Source: Anaeromyces robustus (taxonomy: Eukaryota; Neocallimastigomycota; Neocallimastigomycetes; Neocallimastigales; Neocallimastigaceae). Taken from it: a stretch of 64,000 nucleotides of DNA. Shown here in pieces: positions 49,031-64,000 of the stretch (its first letter is position 1; each line of letters starts with the position of its first letter). The notes beneath the pieces were generated by a model. The model was not told the DNA's origin and did no database searches. It saw only the letters and a program-made list of their open reading frames with translations. The stretch covers positions 181,001 through 245,000 of the forward strand of contig MCFG01000013.1 in the NCBI GenBank assembly GCA_002104895.1. Reading direction: 5' to 3'. The translations under genes and the position numbers were made by a program.

Positions 49031-49776
49031 TTTTAATTATTTATATTATTCTTGTTCTTTCAAATGTAGTAATATTGGTTAATAATAACAGATCTATTAG
49101 CTCTCTATATCTTTGTTTTATAAATATGTGTAAATGAAATTGTAAATCTATTTATATATATCTAATTTAAAAAAAAATTATTTTTATAAATATCCATAAA
49201 TAATAAATTATATAATGTGGATGAATATATATTTTTTCTTGTTTCTTTTTTTGATTTCGTTATTTTTTATTTTTATTTTAAATAAATAAACTTAAATTAA
49301 TAATATTTGCGCAGTTAATATATATATATATATAAATTGACTCTCCGATTATTATCTCTAGTGACAATAAATTTAACAATAAATCTACCAAAAGAATTAA
49401 ACTTTATATATTATTATTAAAATTTGTCAAATGTAATTAACTTTAAATTAAATATCTAATAGTTAATATAAATTAAAAGTATATGTATTATCATTAACCA
49501 AGAAAGATTTAAAACATAATTATGCACTAAGTTTAAAGTTTTGTTTGTTGTAATATGATTAATATATTATCAAGTTTTAATTATTATTATTATTATTATT
49601 ATTATATAAATTAAAAAAAAATAAAAATATATTTATATATAAATATTATTTTATTAAATTAATATAAAATATGAAAAAATAATAAAAATTATATATAAAA
49701 AATAGTTTATTTTAATAGTTTATTTTAAATCTGATATAATATTAATATTTATTATATTTTTTCTTAGCATAATAAA
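49031..49776. promoter_or_regulatory. Shared upstream region of divergent OFD1-like and CATIP-like genes
   Basis: 746 bp separate the two start codons, so both promoters must lie here unless transcripts overlap. I looked for an RFX X-box (imperfect GTTGCC-type palindrome) and saw none. Mildly GC-richer words are gactctccgattattatctc (49341-49360) and atttgcgcagttaat (49306-49320). No further element can be supported. Confidence 0.4.
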
Positions 49777-53848
<4,072 letters not shown>

Positions 53849-54104
53849 TAAAAATTTTTTAATTTATTAATATATATGTAAATTTGCATATTTTAAAAAA
53901 ACACTCATTTAATAAATAAAATATAATTAAATAAATAAACAATTTAAAAACTACTTTATTGAAATAATATATTAAACTTTTTGTTTTATTTAAATATTTA
54001 ATAGATTATAATAAATTATGTTTATTAATAATTTAAATTAATGAAATATATTAAATACCATATATTATATATATTTTTTCTTTTCTCTTTTGGTTCAATA
54101 AAAA
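53849..54104. other. Short spacer, CATIP-like to RAD51D-like
   Basis: Only 256 bp from stop to next ATG on the same strand, so it must hold the terminator of one gene and the promoter of the next. A pyrimidine-rich stretch (54075-54090) precedes the ATG. Confidence 0.5.
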
Positions 54105-56563
<2,459 letters not shown>

Positions 56564-56643
56564 AATAAAATAAAAATAAAAATAAATAAAATTATATCTA
56601 AATACCAATGTTAAAATATATTATATATATAATATATACTATA

Positions 56644-56683
<40 letters not shown>

Positions 56684-56688
56684 GAATT

Positions 56689-56719
<31 letters not shown>

Positions 56720-56721
56720 TT

Positions 56722-56752
<31 letters not shown>

Positions 56753-56907
56753 GTGAATTTTATTTATTCGTCAATTTATTATAATTATAAATATTAAATA
56801 AATTATAATATATCTAAATATTAAATATTCTAATAAATTTCATTTTTATTATATTTTTTTTTGTTTGTTTTAACATATTATTCTAATTATCATTATTGTT
56901 GTTGTTG

Positions 56908-57002
<95 letters not shown>

Positions 57003-57112
57003 TTTTGTATTTATATGTTTTTTTTTTTTTAATATTTATATATACTTTCAAAATTATTATATATATGGTATGAATATAAAGTTAAATTTTAATATTAGAA
57101 TTATAAATAACC
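56564..57112. other. Spacer between convergent RAD51D-like and ABC-F genes
   Basis: Contains (TA)n at 56640-56666, poly-T runs, and (TTTA)n at about 56910-57004. The LFIY-repeat frames are artefacts of the tetranucleotide. No gene seen. Confidence 0.65.
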
Positions 57113-61800
<4,688 letters not shown>

Positions 61801-62122
61801 TTTGAAATTCTCGACAATTATTACTTTATTTATTTATTATTTATTTTCCTAACACTTTTAAAAAGTTAATATTTTAAAAAAATTCTTTTTAATATTTTAA
61901 AAAAATAATCCCTTCATTAAGTCTATTAATAGAAAAATAATAATAAATTGTTTTGAAAAAAAAAAAATAAAAATATCTTTAAAAAAATATTAAATATTGT
62001 GTATAACAATATATTCCAATATATTGTTAATTTAAAAAATTATATAAATCAAATCCTAACAGCAAATAAAATTCATTGAAAGAAAAACTTAATATATTAT
62101 TTAGATCAAATAACTATTAATT

Positions 62123-62525
<403 letters not shown>

Positions 62526-62548
62526 TTATTATTATTATCTCATTTATT

Positions 62549-62586
<38 letters not shown>

Positions 62587-63696
62587 TTTATAATTATTAT
62601 TAATTATCAATTATTATTACCCATTAATTATATTATTGTTATTATTAATTATCAATTATTATTACTCATTAATTATATTATTGTTATTATTCATTATATA
62701 TTAAAATACATTAATAATTAAAAGTTCTAATCAAAGTCTTACTATTTTATATAATATTTTGTTTATTTTATTTAATTTAAAAATATTTTTAAAATAAATA
62801 TATGTAAAAATCTTTTTCATTCGATTTTGTTTAGTTTTATTATTTATATAACTCTAATATCAAATAATAAACTTATGTTATATATTTTTATTAATTAAAA
62901 TTTTTATATGATAATATAAAATTTTATAATCTTATATAAAATATTTTTAATTAAATATTATTATCAATAAAAATTATAAAATTTTAAAAAAATAAAAAAA
63001 AAAAGAATTATGTTTTATATTAATTTAATTTTTTTATGTATATATTTTTTTCTACTTTTTCAACTATCAAATATTATTTCTATTATTATATATATAATTT
63101 TTTTTGTATTCATATATTATTTTTAGATGCATACAAATTTGTTATATTACATATTTCATTGATAATATAATTATACCTATAAAATGTATATTGAGTAGTA
63201 AAAAAATATTTATTTTAATTTTAATGTAATTAACTTAATAAAACTCTTCTGTTTTTAATATCATTATTACAGTTATTACGGAATAAAATAAAAATAATAA
63301 AAACAGAAGTGGAATAAATAATAGATATTAAAATAATAAAAATATTAATAAATTTGTGGCTTATTTTTTTATAATAAATATATATATTTATAAATGAATA
63401 AAAAAATTTTTTTTTTTTTTTAAATATTATTTAATTAACAAAGAATTATGTTTTTTCATCATAAAATAAAATAAATAAAAAATATTTCTATTTCCATAAT
63501 CTTTATATTTTCTGTATGCTTAAATATTTTTTTACCATTATATTAATAGAAAAATCGAACAAAAATATAATGTTTATATTATTCATTAAAGATTATTCAT
63601 TAAAGATATTATATATAAATATATATAATATTTTTTGACAAAGAAAAAAGTTCAATACAATTATTATCAATTATTAAAAAATATTTGATTTTTATT

Positions 63697-63928
<232 letters not shown>

Positions 63929-64000
63929 TATAAAAAATTAAAGTGGCTACTCCAATAATTAAAAAAATTTTTTATGAACATTTTTTATAAGAATTAAGAT

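Overview
The window is about 85% A+T. It has spliceosomal introns throughout, typically with GTAAGT-like donors and TAG/AAG acceptors, and the introns and spacers are packed with (AAT)n, (TTTA)n and (AAAAT)n microsatellites. It encodes a secreted glycoside hydrolase carrying two fungal-type (CBM10-like) dockerins, and two predicted cilium/flagellum proteins. Together these point to a zoosporic anaerobic gut fungus (Neocallimastigomycota, for example the Piromyces/Neocallimastix/Anaeromyces group). This is inference from gene content and base composition; no database was searched.

Layout: (1) 0.1-0.7 kb, small two-exon hypothetical (-). (2) 2.5-5.2 kb, dockerin-bearing tandem GH16 beta-glucanase (-), a plant cell-wall degrading cellulosome component. 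(3) 7.7-12.7 kb, many-exon ABC-B half transporter of MDL1/ABCB10 type (-). (4) 13.7-16.0 kb, GPALPP1/DUF3752 nuclear-type protein (-). (5) 17.2-22.5 kb, surface protein with signal peptide, beta-helix/Pmp-like repeats, an EGF-like segment and seven membrane spans (-). (6) 22.6-23.9 kb, decayed Ty1/copia element with possible LTR remnants. (7) 24.7-25.8 kb, ERV/ALR sulfhydryl oxidase (-) whose proximal CxxC reads SxxC. (8) 26.5-27.3 kb, probable decayed ankyrin-repeat gene. (9) 30.0-32.0 kb, MTHFR (+). (10) 34.4-36.6 kb, ARP2 (+). (11) 37.4-42.7 kb, DUF2009/B-box protein (-). (12) 43.8-49.0 kb, OFD1-like LisH/coiled-coil protein (-), divergent from (13) 49.8-53.8 kb, CATIP-like protein (+). (14) 54.1-56.6 kb, RAD51D-like recombinase (+). 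(15) 57.1-61.8 kb, GCN20/ABCF3-type ABC-F ATPase (-). The last 2.2 kb is low-complexity spacer.

There is no operon-like organisation; these are independent eukaryotic genes. The most striking signals are: two consecutive 4-nt micro-exons needed to rebuild the Walker B/D-loop (DEPTNHLD) of the second ATPase domain of the ABC-F gene; short exons of 13, 18 and 27 nt in the DUF2009 gene; a head-to-head pair of predicted ciliary genes (OFD1-like and CATIP-like); a Pmp/beta-helix plus 7-TM receptor architecture; and the SxxC sulfhydryl oxidase. Gene models were assembled by hand from splice signals, reading-frame phase and conserved motifs, so outer boundaries are ATG-to-stop and exclude UTRs.
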